A stretch of 64,000 nt of DNA, from NCBI RefSeq assembly GCF_019655335.1, contig NZ_BPFD01000013.1:1-64000 (forward strand). Direction: 5' to 3'. Shown in pieces: positions 1 through 10,247 of the stretch. How positions within the stretch are numbered: the first letter of the stretch is position 1; the number at the start of each line of letters is the position of its first letter. The stretch is from Shewanella hafniensis (GTDB lineage Bacteria > Pseudomonadota > Gammaproteobacteria > Enterobacterales > Shewanellaceae). Made by a program: the position numbers and the translations under genes. Under the pieces are notes generated by a model that saw only the letters and a list, made by a program, of their open reading frames with translations, did not search any database and was not told the DNA's origin.

Positions 1-2
1 AT

Positions 3-35
3 GCTAATGCTGCGCTGAAGGTAACATCAGCTTAA
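3..35 (+). CDS. possible 3' end of hisC (partial)
   Basis: Ten codons in frame 3 end at TAA (33-35), followed by a short gap to hisB. In the usual gammaproteobacterial order hisGDCBHAFI, the gene before hisB is hisC, histidinol-phosphate aminotransferase, so these codons are plausibly its C-terminus. The piece is too short to identify from sequence, and frame 1 offers an alternative stop at 16-18. The call rests on gene order alone. Confidence 0.35.
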   Translation, partial: ANAALKVTSA

Positions 36-71
36 GCATTAGCTAAACGAATTGAATTTGAAGGTAGAGCC

Positions 72-1163
72 ATGAACCCACAATTTATCCCGAACGTTGC
101 ACAAAAAATTCTGTTTATCGACCGCGATGGCACCTTGATTGAAGAACCCGTCACCGACAAACAGGTCGATAGTCTGGCGAAATTAGTGTTTGAGCCACAG
201 GTGATCCCCGCTTTGCTACGTCTGCAAAAGGCGGGATTTCGTTTAGTCATGGTCAGCAATCAAGACGGCCTTGGCACACCGTCTTTCCCGCAGGAAGATT
301 TCGACGCGCCCCACAATATGATGATGCAAATCCTCAAAAGCCAAGGGGTAAACTTCGAAGATGTGGTGATTTGCCCGCACTTTAATGATGAAAATTGCAG
401 CTGCCGTAAACCTAAGCTTGGGCTAGTAAAAGACTATCTCACCCAAGGCTGCATCGATTTTACCCAATCGGCGGTGATTGGCGATCGCGAAACCGATGTG
501 GAACTCGGCAATGCCATGGGCATTAAAAGCCTGAAATATCAACGCGACACCTTGGGCTGGAACGCCATCGCCGATGCACTGCTGAGTAAAGGCCGCACCG
601 CTACTGTTGTGCGTACCACCAAAGAAACTGATATCCGCGTAACTGTTGATCTTGACAGTTCAGTCAAAGGCAAAATCGACACTGGCATTGGCTTTTTCGA
701 CCACATGCTCGATCAAATTGCCACCCACGGTAATTTTAGAATGGATGTGAAAGTCGATGGCGATTTAGAAATCGACGATCACCACAGCGTCGAAGACACG
801 GCGCTAGCCATAGGTGATGCCCTGCGCCAAGCGCTCGGTGACAAACGCGGTATTGCCCGTTTCGGCTTTAGTCTGCCGATGGATGAAGCCAAGGGTGAAT
901 GTCTGCTGGATATCTCTGGTCGTCCTTTTATCAAGTTCTCGGCCGATTTTGAGCGCGAGCACGTCGGCGAAATGGCCACTGAAATGGTGCCGCACTTCTT
1001 CCGCTCCTTTGCCGATGGCCTGCGCTGTACGCTGCATGTGTCAACGCAGGGCGATAACGATCACCACAAAGTTGAAGCCCTGTTTAAAGTGCTCGGCCGT
1101 GCGCTACGCCAAGCGGTGAAAGTCGAAGGCGATATTCTGCCATCGAGCAAAGGCGTACTTTAA
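72..1163 (+). CDS. hisB: HisB, histidinol-phosphatase / imidazoleglycerol-phosphate dehydratase
   Basis: Bifunctional cytoplasmic enzyme for two steps of histidine synthesis: dehydration of imidazoleglycerol phosphate and dephosphorylation of histidinol phosphate. The N-terminal half is a HAD phosphatase with the DRDGT motif (nucleophile Asp17, acid/base Asp19) and a Cys/His zinc cluster near residues 101-111 (CPHF...CSC). The dehydratase domain starts near residue 175 and shows two metal-binding HH motifs, DDHHSVED near 235 and DNDHHK near 328. The length of 363 aa fits the fused enterobacterial form (about 355). GAAGG lies just upstream of the ATG. It is the first complete gene of a his operon that continues to hisI. 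Confidence 0.97.
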   Translation: MNPQFIPNVAQKILFIDRDGTLIEEPVTDKQVDSLAKLVFEPQVIPALLRLQKAGFRLVMVSNQDGLGTPSFPQEDFDAPHNMMMQILKSQGVNFEDVVICPHFNDENCSCRKPKLGLVKDYLTQGCIDFTQSAVIGDRETDVELGNAMGIKSLKYQRDTLGWNAIADALLSKGRTATVVRTTKETDIRVTVDLDSSVKGKIDTGIGFFDHMLDQIATHGNFRMDVKVDGDLEIDDHHSVEDTALAIGDALRQALGDKRGIARFGFSLPMDEAKGECLLDISGRPFIKFSADFEREHVGEMATEMVPHFFRSFADGLRCTLHVSTQGDNDHHKVEALFKVLGRALRQAVKVEGDILPSSKGVL

Positions 1164-1194
1164 GGCAGCAGCATAAATCGTTTAAGAGGTTAAG

Positions 1195-1992
1195 ATGCAA
1201 CAAGACACTCTATTAATAGCTGGCCGGCAATTAACAACTAGCCCGCAATTAACAGCAAATGAATCACCAGATGCTGAAACCGTGATCATAGACACGGGCT
1301 GCGCCAATTTAAACTCAGTACGTTTCGCCTTCGAGCGTTTAGGCGCTAAGGTATTGGTCACAGACGATAAAGCCAAAATCAAAGCGGCAAAACGTGTGGT
1401 GCTGCCGGGTGTGGGCACAGCGGGTGCCGCCATGGCGTCCTTACATGAAAAAGGCTTGGTCGAACTCATTCAAGGCCTAACTCAACCTGTGCTGGGCGTG
1501 TGCCTTGGCATGCAAATGCTCGCGGCGATTTCTAAGGAGCGCGGCGGCAAAGGTCAAGATTGCGAATGCTTAGGCATAATCCCGACCGACATTTGCGAGC
1601 TGGATACGCAGTTACTCAAAGCTGAAGGCTTGCCTTTACCGCACATCGGCTGGAACCAACTTAAGCTCACGACCAAATCACAAGGCGCCAACAGCCCTAG
1701 CGTTCATCCGCTATTTGCGGGTATTGAAGATGGCAGTTATGTGTATTTCGTCCACAGTTACCGCGCGCCGCTGAGTGAATTTACCTTAGCCGAATGTTCC
1801 TATGGCGAAGGTTTTAGCGCCGCCATTGGCAAAGGCAACTTTATGGGCGTGCAGTTCCACCCCGAAAAAAGTGCCGCCGTGGGCGCGCAAATTCTGCGTA
1901 ACTTTTTATTGATGGATGAAGCGCTGATGAACAACGCGCTGCAAAGCAACTCTGCTGATGGCCAATCTGGTGTAAAGAAGGCAGACCAATGA
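1195..1992 (+). CDS. hisH: HisH, glutaminase subunit of imidazole glycerol phosphate synthase
   Basis: Class I glutamine amidotransferase that feeds ammonia to HisF. The nucleophile is Cys103 in GVCLGMQM; the His222/Glu224 pair lies in GVQFHPEKS. The conserved core begins at the VIIDTGCANLNSV motif near residue 30, so the protein carries about 29 extra N-terminal residues and a tail of about 25 residues after the last conserved segment. It is 265 aa, against about 196 in E. coli. The ATG at 1195 has a good AAGAGG ribosome site; an internal GTG at the start of the conserved core has none, so I kept the long form. It lies 31 bp after hisB. Confidence 0.95.
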   Translation: MQQDTLLIAGRQLTTSPQLTANESPDAETVIIDTGCANLNSVRFAFERLGAKVLVTDDKAKIKAAKRVVLPGVGTAGAAMASLHEKGLVELIQGLTQPVLGVCLGMQMLAAISKERGGKGQDCECLGIIPTDICELDTQLLKAEGLPLPHIGWNQLKLTTKSQGANSPSVHPLFAGIEDGSYVYFVHSYRAPLSEFTLAECSYGEGFSAAIGKGNFMGVQFHPEKSAAVGAQILRNFLLMDEALMNNALQSNSADGQSGVKKADQ

Positions 1993-2041
1993 ATAAATTA
2001 CTCAATATAAAAGTTGTTATGAATAAATTGGTTATAGATAA

Positions 2042-3555
<1,514 letters not shown>

Positions 3556-3558
3556 AGC

Positions 3559-3635
3559 GGTTCTAGGTTCTAGGTTCTAGGTTCTAGGTTCTAGGTTCTA
3601 GGTTCTAGGTTCTAGGTTCTAGGTTCTAGGTTCTA
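3559..3635. repeat. tandem heptamer repeat, 11 exact copies
   Basis: The unit GGTTCTA is repeated exactly 11 times with no mismatch over 77 bp, filling most of the hisF-hisI gap. Each junction creates a CTAG tetramer. The unit is not a multiple of three and lies outside coding sequence. Perfect identity between copies points to recent slipped-strand expansion. It sits between two co-transcribed genes, so a change of copy number would alter their spacing but not their reading frames. Confidence 0.97.
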
Positions 3636-3658
3636 CAAACAGATTAAGAGTGAACACT

Positions 3659-4315
3659 ATGTCAACGCAAACAAACACACAGTCGGATTTTAGCCCTGTT
3701 CAAGTTAATGAGCTGGATTGGGACAAACAGGATGGGCTTATTCCTGCCGTTATCCAAAATCACCTATCGGGCAAGGTATTAATGCTCGGTTACATGGATA
3801 AGGCCGCGTTGGAAAAAACCTTGAGCACAGGTGATGTGACCTTTTTTAGCCGCTCAAAACAGCGTTTATGGACTAAGGGTGAAACCTCGGGCAATACGCT
3901 AAGGTTGGTGGCTATCGATAAAGACTGCGATAACGACAGCCTGTTAGTTCAAGTGATCCCCAACGGCCCAACCTGCCACAAAGGCACCGAAAGTTGCTGG
4001 TTAGATGACAATGCACACCCTTTCTTGAACAATCTCGCCAGCTTAATCACCTCGCGTAAAGGGCAAAGTGCCGATTCAAGCTATACAGCGTCTTTATTTG
4101 CGCGCGGCACTAAACGTATCGCCCAAAAGGTCGGGGAAGAAGGTCTTGAAACCGCCCTTGCCGCGGCGACCCACGATAAGGAAGAGCTAGTTAATGAAGC
4201 CTCAGATCTTATCTATCACTTGCTGGTATTGCTTGAAGATCAAAACTTAAGCCTCAGTGACATTACAGCAAACTTGCTGGCAAGACATGAAAAGGCGCTG
4301 CAGAGCAAAGCATAA
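3659..4315 (+). CDS. hisI: HisI (HisIE), phosphoribosyl-AMP cyclohydrolase / phosphoribosyl-ATP pyrophosphatase
   Basis: Bifunctional enzyme for the second and third steps of histidine synthesis. The N-terminal cyclohydrolase domain shows [24 protein letters not shown] and the metal-binding DCDNDSLLV...GPTCH region. The C-terminal domain is an all-alpha MazG-like pyrophosphatase with the [10 protein letters not shown] and [13 protein letters not shown] helices. A GTG at 3650 is possible, but AAGAG is ideally spaced for the ATG at 3659, which gives 218 aa. It is the last gene of the operon and is followed by a strong terminator. Confidence 0.95.
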   Translation: MSTQTNTQSDFSPVQVNELDWDKQDGLIPAVIQNHLSGKVLMLGYMDKAALEKTLSTGDVTFFSRSKQRLWTKGETSGNTLRLVAIDKDCDNDSLLVQVIPNGPTCHKGTESCWLDDNAHPFLNNLASLITSRKGQSADSSYTASLFARGTKRIAQKVGEEGLETALAAATHDKEELVNEASDLIYHLLVLLEDQNLSLSDITANLLARHEKALQSKA

Positions 4316-4358
4316 ACAGCTTACTGTTTCTGATTTCAAGCTAGTCGCTTACATCAAG

Positions 4359-4396
4359 AAATGCCGCACACTTAAGCCAAGTCTGCGGCATTTTTT
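4359..4396 (+). terminator. rho-independent terminator of the his operon
   Basis: The arms AAATGCCGCA and TGCGGCATTT pair and are followed by a run of six T, starting 44 bp after the hisI stop. Confidence 0.9.
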
Positions 4397-4520
4397 ATCA
4401 CGCGATAAACGTGGCGAACTCCTCTTTCTTCCCCCTCGTTAACCATAAACTCAGTGTGAGTTAGGTATGTCTTTCAGCTTAGTCACATGACAAAAAACAA
4501 ACAAAATACTGTTGTAATGG

Positions 4521-4549
4521 TTGACAAGTACACCTCAACTCCCTATGGT
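4521..4549 (+). promoter_or_regulatory. sigma70-type promoter of unknown target
   Basis: A perfect -35 TTGACA (4521-4526) is followed after 17 bp by TATGGT (4544-4549). It lies 567 bp upstream of tyrP with the MITE-like element between, so it either makes a long tyrP leader or an independent short transcript. No reading frame of note follows it directly. Confidence 0.5.
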
Positions 4550-4677
4550 AGCCTCCGTTGCCGTTAGGTTATTAAGGCAAGGCATAAAAACACTTATCCG
4601 TTTTTACTCAACACACGCTAAGGCAAGTTTTATGTGTTTCACAGCATTTTATACTCCCTATCTGTAGCCGCAATGGA

Positions 4678-4942
4678 TATACCCAAGCTACCTGAAGATA
4701 CGAGTTTCAGAGCGCCTAGGGGGCTTCAATTCAAGGCGCATCAATGACAGAATGTCGACCACCTTTTGAATTGATGCAACACGGGAGTGGAGTACCCTAG
4801 ACGCTCCGTCCCGGCGGGTTTTAACGCACTTTATGCGGTGTTGGTTATTTTTAACTTAGCCCGCTAGGTCTGCAAATAACCGCCTTGCCTAAAGTGCGTT
4901 AAACTCCCGCTGAATCCTGCATCTTCAGGTTGTTTGGGTATA
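4678..4942. mobile_element. MITE-like non-autonomous inverted-repeat element
   Basis: The left end TATACCCAAGCTACCTGAAG and the right end, read on the other strand, TATACCCAAACAACCTGAAG, are near-identical inverted repeats of about 24 bp. They are 265 bp apart and enclose no reading frame of substance. Internal inverted repeats are nested inside (for example TTTAACGCACTTTA at about 4817 against TAAAGTGCGTTAAA at about 4900). The ends coincide with a TA dinucleotide, as expected for a TA target-site element. I know of no transposase for it in this window. Confidence 0.7.
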
Positions 4943-4999
4943 AAGGCACCTCGCCTGACCTTCCATTGTGGCCATATCCTTTCGGATCCGCTGAGCGCC

Positions 5000-5059
5000 A
5001 CTGTCTCATTTGCTTAAATCATTTTGTGCTTGAAGCGCATCAAAATCCTTTAAGACAGT
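5000..5059 (+). promoter_or_regulatory. nested inverted repeat in the tyrP leader
   Basis: An outer pair ACTGTCT (5000-5006) / AGACAGT (5053-5059) encloses an inner pair ATTTTG (5021-5026) / CAAAAT (5041-5046). It ends about 57 bp before the tyrP start, so it could fold in the 5' leader or act as operator half-sites. No known riboswitch is recognised. Confidence 0.3.
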
Positions 5060-5116
5060 TGCTTTAGGATCAAATCTTTAGCTCATTTTCTTGCAACACG
5101 CTTTTGAGATCATGTT

Positions 5117-6304
5117 ATGACACAGAATAAAATTTTCGGCAGTTTGCTGCTTATCGCAGGCACCACAATCGGCGCGGGTATGCTGGCTTTGCCTATCGCT
5201 TCGGCGGGACTTGGTTTTGGTACGTCCTCCGCCATCATGTTGATCCTATGGGCGCTAATGGCCTACACGGCACTGCTAATGGTGGAAATCCATCAATTCG
5301 CCCCCAGCGATGCCAGCCTTAATCACTTGGCGCAACGCTTATTGGGCCGTAAAGGCCAGTTGATCGCCAATAGCGCCTTGATGTTTTTACTGTACGCCCT
5401 TTGCGCCGCCTACATAGCCGGTGGCGGTGAGCAAGTGAACCAAAAGCTGAGCACTTGGCTAGGGCTAAGTTTGCCACCACAGGCGGGCGCGATCCTGTTT
5501 ACCCTGCTGATTGGGGCGATTGTGGGCATGGGAACCCACTGTGTGGACCTTATCAACCGCGGTTTGTTTGCGCTTAAGCTATTGGCATTATTGCTTATGT
5601 TGGCCTTATTACTGCCGCAGGTAGAAAGCCCACATTTACTCGAACTCCCACTTAACCAAGGTTTAATTATCACGGCTATTCCGGTGATTTTTACCTCCTT
5701 TGGTTTCCACGGTTCGATTCCATCAGTGGTGCGCTACTTAGGCGTTGAGGTCAAATCCCTGCGCAGGATCATGCTACTCGGCTCCGCTTTACCACTGGTC
5801 ATTTACCTTTTGTGGCAAATAGGTAGCCAAGGCGTACTGAGCCAAAGCCAATTGCTCGAAAACCAAAGTTTATCGAGCTTTATCAATCAACTGGCGAGCG
5901 TACTGCACAGCGAATACTTAAGCAGCGCGATCAGTTTGTTTGCCGATCTCGCCCTTGCGACTTCGTTTTTAGGGGTGAGTTTAGGCTTGTTTGATTTTAT
6001 GGCCTCGACCTTAAGACGAGAGGATAACTTTTCTGGCCGTAGTCTGACCGCTGCCATCACCTTTTTGCCGCCCTTAGGTTTTGCGCTTTTCTACCCACAA
6101 GGTTTTATAACAGCCCTGGGCTACGCGGCGATTGCACTGGTGATCCTCGCCATCTTTTTACCCGTGGCCATGGTGTGGACACAGCGCAAGATGCGAGATG
6201 CTGCCAATCTGCCGACGGGATATCGGGTCGCGGGCGGTAAGTTTGCCCTACTGCTCGCCACACTTTGCGGAATCGTGGTGATTGCCGCGCAGATGTTTAG
6301 CTAA
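5117..6304 (+). CDS. tyrP: TyrP-type aromatic amino acid permease
   Basis: Inner-membrane, proton-driven importer of the hydroxy/aromatic amino acid permease family; its closest relative as I recall is the E. coli tyrosine transporter TyrP. The N-terminus carries the family signature AGTTIGAGMLALPIASAG, and IPVIFTSFGFHGSIPS and LFADLALATSFLGVSLGLFD match TyrP almost residue for residue. About 11 hydrophobic segments are visible in 395 aa (TyrP has 403). It is monocistronic, with a long upstream spacer carrying a structured leader. Substrate choice among tyrosine, phenylalanine and tryptophan cannot be settled by eye; tyrosine is the best guess. Confidence 0.9.
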   Translation: MTQNKIFGSLLLIAGTTIGAGMLALPIASAGLGFGTSSAIMLILWALMAYTALLMVEIHQFAPSDASLNHLAQRLLGRKGQLIANSALMFLLYALCAAYIAGGGEQVNQKLSTWLGLSLPPQAGAILFTLLIGAIVGMGTHCVDLINRGLFALKLLALLLMLALLLPQVESPHLLELPLNQGLIITAIPVIFTSFGFHGSIPSVVRYLGVEVKSLRRIMLLGSALPLVIYLLWQIGSQGVLSQSQLLENQSLSSFINQLASVLHSEYLSSAISLFADLALATSFLGVSLGLFDFMASTLRREDNFSGRSLTAAITFLPPLGFALFYPQGFITALGYAAIALVILAIFLPVAMVWTQRKMRDAANLPTGYRVAGGKFALLLATLCGIVVIAAQMFS

Positions 6305-6622
6305 CGCCAATTCACTCAACAAGAGTGAGTTAACTAAAAGTTAGCTAGCTCGAATAAAAGATTAGGTACAAGAGCCTGTAAAACTTCAACTATTGACAGC
6401 AGGCTCATGTCTATTCGATGATCCTTTCACATTAGTCAGCTAAGCCCTTGAGTGTTAAACTGCCTCTGATGCTCATGCGCACTGCGATAACTCGAAACGC
6501 GATAGCTCGAAACGATAGCTCCTAAGCTAAAGTGCCTATATAAATACTGCTTAGTGTATTTTTGCGCTGCTAAGGTACAAGTTTAATCAGGGCTCAGTGA
6601 ATAAGGATAGAAGTCGAACCCA
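6305..6622. other. 318-bp spacer between tyrP and ydbH
   Basis: No gene. A weak stem (CACTC/GAGTG, 6313-6327) follows tyrP but lacks a T run. TTGACA at about 6397 could be a -35 for ydbH. Two and a half copies of a 15-bp unit (GCGATARCTCGAAAC) lie at 6484-6522. Confidence 0.5.
6484..6522. repeat. short direct repeat upstream of ydbH
   Basis: Units of 15 bp at 6484-6498 and 6499-6513 differ at one base, followed by a partial third (6514-6522). It lies 100 bp before ydbH, within the likely promoter or leader. Confidence 0.6.
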
Positions 6623-9600
6623 ATGCCAATCCACAACAAGCCGAATCCCCGAAAATTTCCCCTAAAAAAGACCTTATTGGCGACCAGCTTAACGGGCATT
6701 TTGGCAGGCGTGGCGTTAACCGTGTGGATTGTGAATTCTCAGGCTGAAAAACTGATCATGCAGGCGGCAAATTTTGCTCTCGTAGGCATGGACAGCGAAC
6801 TGATTGACATTGAGTTAGGGAAAAGTGAGTTAGAACATTGGCGCATTACCTCTGCCAATCTTAGGGTGCATGACAGCCATATTAGGCTGAATAACCTGAA
6901 TATTCAGCTAAAACTTGATTGGCCGCAGAGCTTTGCCGAACTGAAACAGTTCAGCCAAATCGCTTACCTCACTCAAAAAATCACCCAAATCTCCACAGGT
7001 GATATTGAAGTCGAGTTAGGAGAATCGCTATTTTTACCCAATCGAAATGCCATCGATGAACAAGGCCCCGCCTTGGCCTTAGATATCAAATCATTACCCC
7101 TTATCGATATCGGCAAAACCAGCCTTATTCTCAACGCCCACCATTTCGACACCCAAAATGATTTACCCGCCTATCGTTTGGTGATGGATAAGTTGAGCCT
7201 TAACGGCGCGGGGGAAATCAACAGCGAGTTTAGCCACGAAGGTGAAAGCATCGCCAAACTCAAAGCCACACTCGCAGCCCAACAGTGGCAACTGGCAAGT
7301 CAAATTGCACTCGCGCCGCTGCTTGCGAGCTTGCATCAAATCAGCCTGAGGCAAGCGCAATACCGTGTACTGAGTCCGTTAACGGAACTTGATAAAGAGT
7401 GGCAGGCGTTAGCGATTGATCTACAAGGTCAATTAGTGTCCGACAGCCGTATCACATTGACCTCGGGCGAGCTTATCAGTCAGCACCAGCTAATTGATCC
7501 TAAGCTGACTTTTAATCGGTTGGCGGCGTTAGAACTTGCGCCAAAACCCGAGCTTGGGTCAAAACCTAAGTTAGCATTTAAGATTGCCGGACATTTAGCC
7601 GAACTTGACCTAAGCCTTGAGCCCTTTAGCTTAGCGCTGAGTCCAAATACAGAGCAGCAACAGCGATTGATGCAGCTACTTGATAAGACGCTGGCTAAAC
7701 CTTTAACTCAGCCATTATCTCAATCTTTGTCCCAATCGGCAGCCAAGCCCGCTTCGGAGCAAGTGTCTAATCAAGTTGCAAGTCAAACAGCGAGTCAAAT
7801 CGCTAAGCTGCTGTCAGGGCTCAAAAGCACAGATGCACCGGTAGGAATATCGCTGACATTGGCTGAAGCCCTGCATTATCCGCTGACTCAAATTCAGCAG
7901 GATACACAGAGCCAACCGCTTAAGAATGATCCACTTGAAAATAAGCCGCTTAGCTTCAAGCTTCCCAAAGTTCAGCTTAAAACCTTAGGCAGTAAACTCG
8001 ATACCCAAGTCGAATTAGCCAATATTGAAGTGGAAAAATCCGCCGAAGCGCTCTCAATTAACACAGATTGGCACCTTAACGCTAAGCAAACCAGCTCACT
8101 ACAGTTATCTGAATTGTGGGCGAATACTCCCCAAGATCTCAGCTGGAATAGTAGCCAGTTAACCACTGCGGGCAAATTGAGTTTTAATCAAACGCCTAGT
8201 TCAACCGACTGGCAATTCATTACCACGCCTATCGACGCTACAGCCCGAGCACAGCAAAATGCCGGCGACACACTGCAATTCACTGTGGGCGAGCTTAAAC
8301 AACTCAGCGCTCAAGATAACAATGCGGCTAAACATACCGATATGAGCCTTGGCAGTATCACAATAAACGCCCTTGCGCCGCTTACCGTCAGATCGCAGCG
8401 CAACTCAAATACCAGCTCAGCACAAACTTCAGTACCCGCGTCCGATACTGCACACCAATTAACACTGGCCTTACCGCCTTTGAACTTGTCACTGGACCAG
8501 CTGCATTTTTCGCAAACCACACAGACGGTTGTTACTGAAACGGCTGCTGTTGATACAAAAAAGGCTGAAACAACTGCTGTTGAAACGAAAGTGACAGAAG
8601 CTAGCACTGACAAAAGTGCAGATAAAAATCCGAACACTAGCATCATAACTAAAACCGATATGAGCGCGGGCCGTTTCTCGATTGCATTACAAAAAGCCAT
8701 GTCATTTGAGCTTAAACCCGATATCGAAGCGCTATTCGACTCGCTGCTCGCTACCACTTGGCGTAATCAACTCGCATGGCAAGCCAGCCAGCTAAATATC
8801 GAAAAACAGCTCAGCAGCAAAGGCCGCAGCCGTAAAGAAACCGTACTTAAGCTGGACAAGTTAACGCTGGCACAAAGCTTAAATTGGAAAAATAACACGC
8901 TCTTTGGTGATGAACACTGGCAAGTGGGCACTGTTGAGCTGCAAAGCCAACACAAGCTAAACCTTGCCACTGCGAACAAGCCTTTCGTGCTGACGGGTCA
9001 ATGGGTTGTCGACACTAGCATGACCGAGGCGCTGTCCTTGCTCAATCAAACCCAGCCCTTGCCTGCTGAGCTTAATGTCACGGGCCATAACCAAATACAG
9101 GCGCAGTTTAACCTAACGCAAAGGCGCGATCAGATCCAATTTGCCATGCAAATAACCCAATCGATGACAGAACTCGAAGGTTTTTATAAGGACACCACCT
9201 TTGAGGGCGGAAAACTGCAGGCGCAATGTGAGTTTACTTGGGGCCAATCTTATAAAAGGCCGCAGGATAAAAGCTATTTTAGCAGTCTTAGTAAGCTCAA
9301 TTGTCCGCAGACGCTGATGACCTTTAACCTGTTTGATCCTGGCTTTCCACTCACAGATATCGAAGTGGAAGCCGATATCGCCCTTGGTAAAGATGCCGAG
9401 AAACTACCCGACAATTGGATACAACAACTCACAGGCTTAAGTGACACCGATGTTTCCATGACCGCCAAAGGCAAAGTACTCAGCGGCCAGTTTCTGCTGC
9501 CAGAATTTAATCTGAAATTACAGGATAAATCGCATGCGTATTTGCTGCTGCAGGCCATGAGTCTGGAAGAGGTTCTGCGCATTCAACCGCAAATTGGCAT

Positions 9601-9991
9601 CTATGCCGACGGCATATTCGATGGCGTATTACCCGTCGACTTAGTCAACGGCAAAGTCTCGATCACAGGCGGTCAACTCGCCGCCCGTGCGCCTGGTGGA
9701 CTCATCGCTATCTCGGGTAATCCCGCGGTTGAGCAGATGCGCCAATCGCAGCCATACCTAGACTTTGTCTTTTCGACGCTAGAACACTTACAATACAGTC
9801 AATTATCGAGCAGCTTTGACATGGACCAAGCCGGTGATGCTAAGCTACTCGTCGAAGTGAAAGGCCGCAGCCAAGGGGTTGAACGCCCTATTCACTTGAA
9901 TTACTCTCATGAAGAGAACATGCTGCAATTATTTAGAAGTCTGCAAATTGGTAATGACTTGCAGGACAGAATCGAAAAATCAGTGAAGTAA
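6623..9991 (+). CDS. ydbH: YdbH, AsmA-like intermembrane lipid-transport protein
   Basis: Large envelope protein anchored in the inner membrane by one N-terminal helix (about residues 15-37), with a long beta-rich periplasmic body. In E. coli, YdbH acts redundantly with TamB and YhdP to carry phospholipid to the outer membrane. The identification rests on the C-terminal region (IYADGIFDGVLPVDLVNGKVSI, LARAPGGLIAISG) and on the ynbE-ydbL genes that follow, the same trio as in E. coli. At 1122 aa it is longer than the E. coli protein (about 880). The extra length includes two low-complexity inserts rich in Ser/Gln/Ala/Thr (about residues 355-400 and 630-680). A GGATAG-like ribosome site precedes the ATG. 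Confidence 0.9.
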   Translation: MPIHNKPNPRKFPLKKTLLATSLTGILAGVALTVWIVNSQAEKLIMQAANFALVGMDSELIDIELGKSELEHWRITSANLRVHDSHIRLNNLNIQLKLDWPQSFAELKQFSQIAYLTQKITQISTGDIEVELGESLFLPNRNAIDEQGPALALDIKSLPLIDIGKTSLILNAHHFDTQNDLPAYRLVMDKLSLNGAGEINSEFSHEGESIAKLKATLAAQQWQLASQIALAPLLASLHQISLRQAQYRVLSPLTELDKEWQALAIDLQGQLVSDSRITLTSGELISQHQLIDPKLTFNRLAALELAPKPELGSKPKLAFKIAGHLAELDLSLEPFSLALSPNTEQQQRLMQLLDKTLAKPLTQPLSQSLSQSAAKPASEQVSNQVASQTASQIAKLLSGLKSTDAPVGISLTLAEALHYPLTQIQQDTQSQPLKNDPLENKPLSFKLPKVQLKTLGSKLDTQVELANIEVEKSAEALSINTDWHLNAKQTSSLQLSELWANTPQDLSWNSSQLTTAGKLSFNQTPSSTDWQFITTPIDATARAQQNAGDTLQFTVGELKQLSAQDNNAAKHTDMSLGSITINALAPLTVRSQRNSNTSSAQTSVPASDTAHQLTLALPPLNLSLDQLHFSQTTQTVVTETAAVDTKKAETTAVETKVTEASTDKSADKNPNTSIITKTDMSAGRFSIALQKAMSFELKPDIEALFDSLLATTWRNQLAWQASQLNIEKQLSSKGRSRKETVLKLDKLTLAQSLNWKNNTLFGDEHWQVGTVELQSQHKLNLATANKPFVLTGQWVVDTSMTEALSLLNQTQPLPAELNVTGHNQIQAQFNLTQRRDQIQFAMQITQSMTELEGFYKDTTFEGGKLQAQCEFTWGQSYKRPQDKSYFSSLSKLNCPQTLMTFNLFDPGFPLTDIEVEADIALGKDAEKLPDNWIQQLTGLSDTDVSMTAKGKVLSGQFLLPEFNLKLQDKSHAYLLLQAMSLEEVLRIQPQIGIYADGIFDGVLPVDLVNGKVSITGGQLAARAPGGLIAISGNPAVEQMRQSQPYLDFVFSTLEHLQYSQLSSSFDMDQAGDAKLLVEVKGRSQGVERPIHLNYSHEENMLQLFRSLQIGNDLQDRIEKSVK

Positions 9992-10004
9992 CAAGGAAAC
10001 CTCA

Positions 10005-10223
10005 GTGAAGATAATTCAATTACAGCAAGTTAGCCTAGGTGCCCGCAGCGCGCTTGTCGCATTGTTCGCACTCGCCGCATTACAGGGCTGTGCGCCCACA
10101 GTAAAAATAGAACCGCCGGATAAACCTATCGTTATCAATCTTAATGTGAAAATTGAACACGAGATACGGATCAAAGTGGATAAGGAATTAGATCAACTCC
10201 TGTCAGACGATAAGCTGTTCTAA
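10005..10223 (+). CDS. ynbE: YnbE, small outer-membrane lipoprotein partner of YdbH
   Basis: A 72-aa lipoprotein with an N-terminal hydrophobic signal ending in the lipobox LQGC (Cys29 would be lipidated). It continues into IEPPDKPIVINLNVKIEHEIRIKVD, the conserved part of YnbE. In E. coli, YnbE is proposed to multimerise on YdbH by beta-strand addition and complete the bridge to the outer membrane. The start is GTG, supported by AAGGAA 7 bp upstream. It begins 13 bp after ydbH, so the two are surely one operon. Confidence 0.9.
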   Translation: MKIIQLQQVSLGARSALVALFALAALQGCAPTVKIEPPDKPIVINLNVKIEHEIRIKVDKELDQLLSDDKLF

Positions 10224-10247
10224 TTTATTAAGAATTGAGGAATCACC

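Larger units (their letters stand above)
4316..5116. other. 801-bp spacer between hisI and tyrP
   Basis: No convincing gene. It holds the his operon terminator, a strong-looking promoter with no obvious gene (4521-4549), a 265-bp MITE-like inverted-repeat element (4678-4942) and a structured leader just before tyrP (5000-5059). Each is listed separately. Confidence 0.7.

Noticed and set aside
3559..3635. CRISPR-like array
   Set aside because: Units are 7 bp with no spacers. It is a microsatellite.
4257..4442. 61-codon frame over the end of hisI
   Set aside because: It overlaps hisI and translates the his terminator; a chance frame.
4514..4533. TyrR box near the promoter upstream of tyrP
   Set aside because: TGTAAT and AGTACA are visible, but the spacing is 8 rather than 6 bp and the centre does not match; too weak to call.
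8311..8757. 148-aa minus-strand frame inside ydbH
   Set aside because: A shadow of the low-complexity Thr/Ala-rich region of ydbH; no ribosome site or family.
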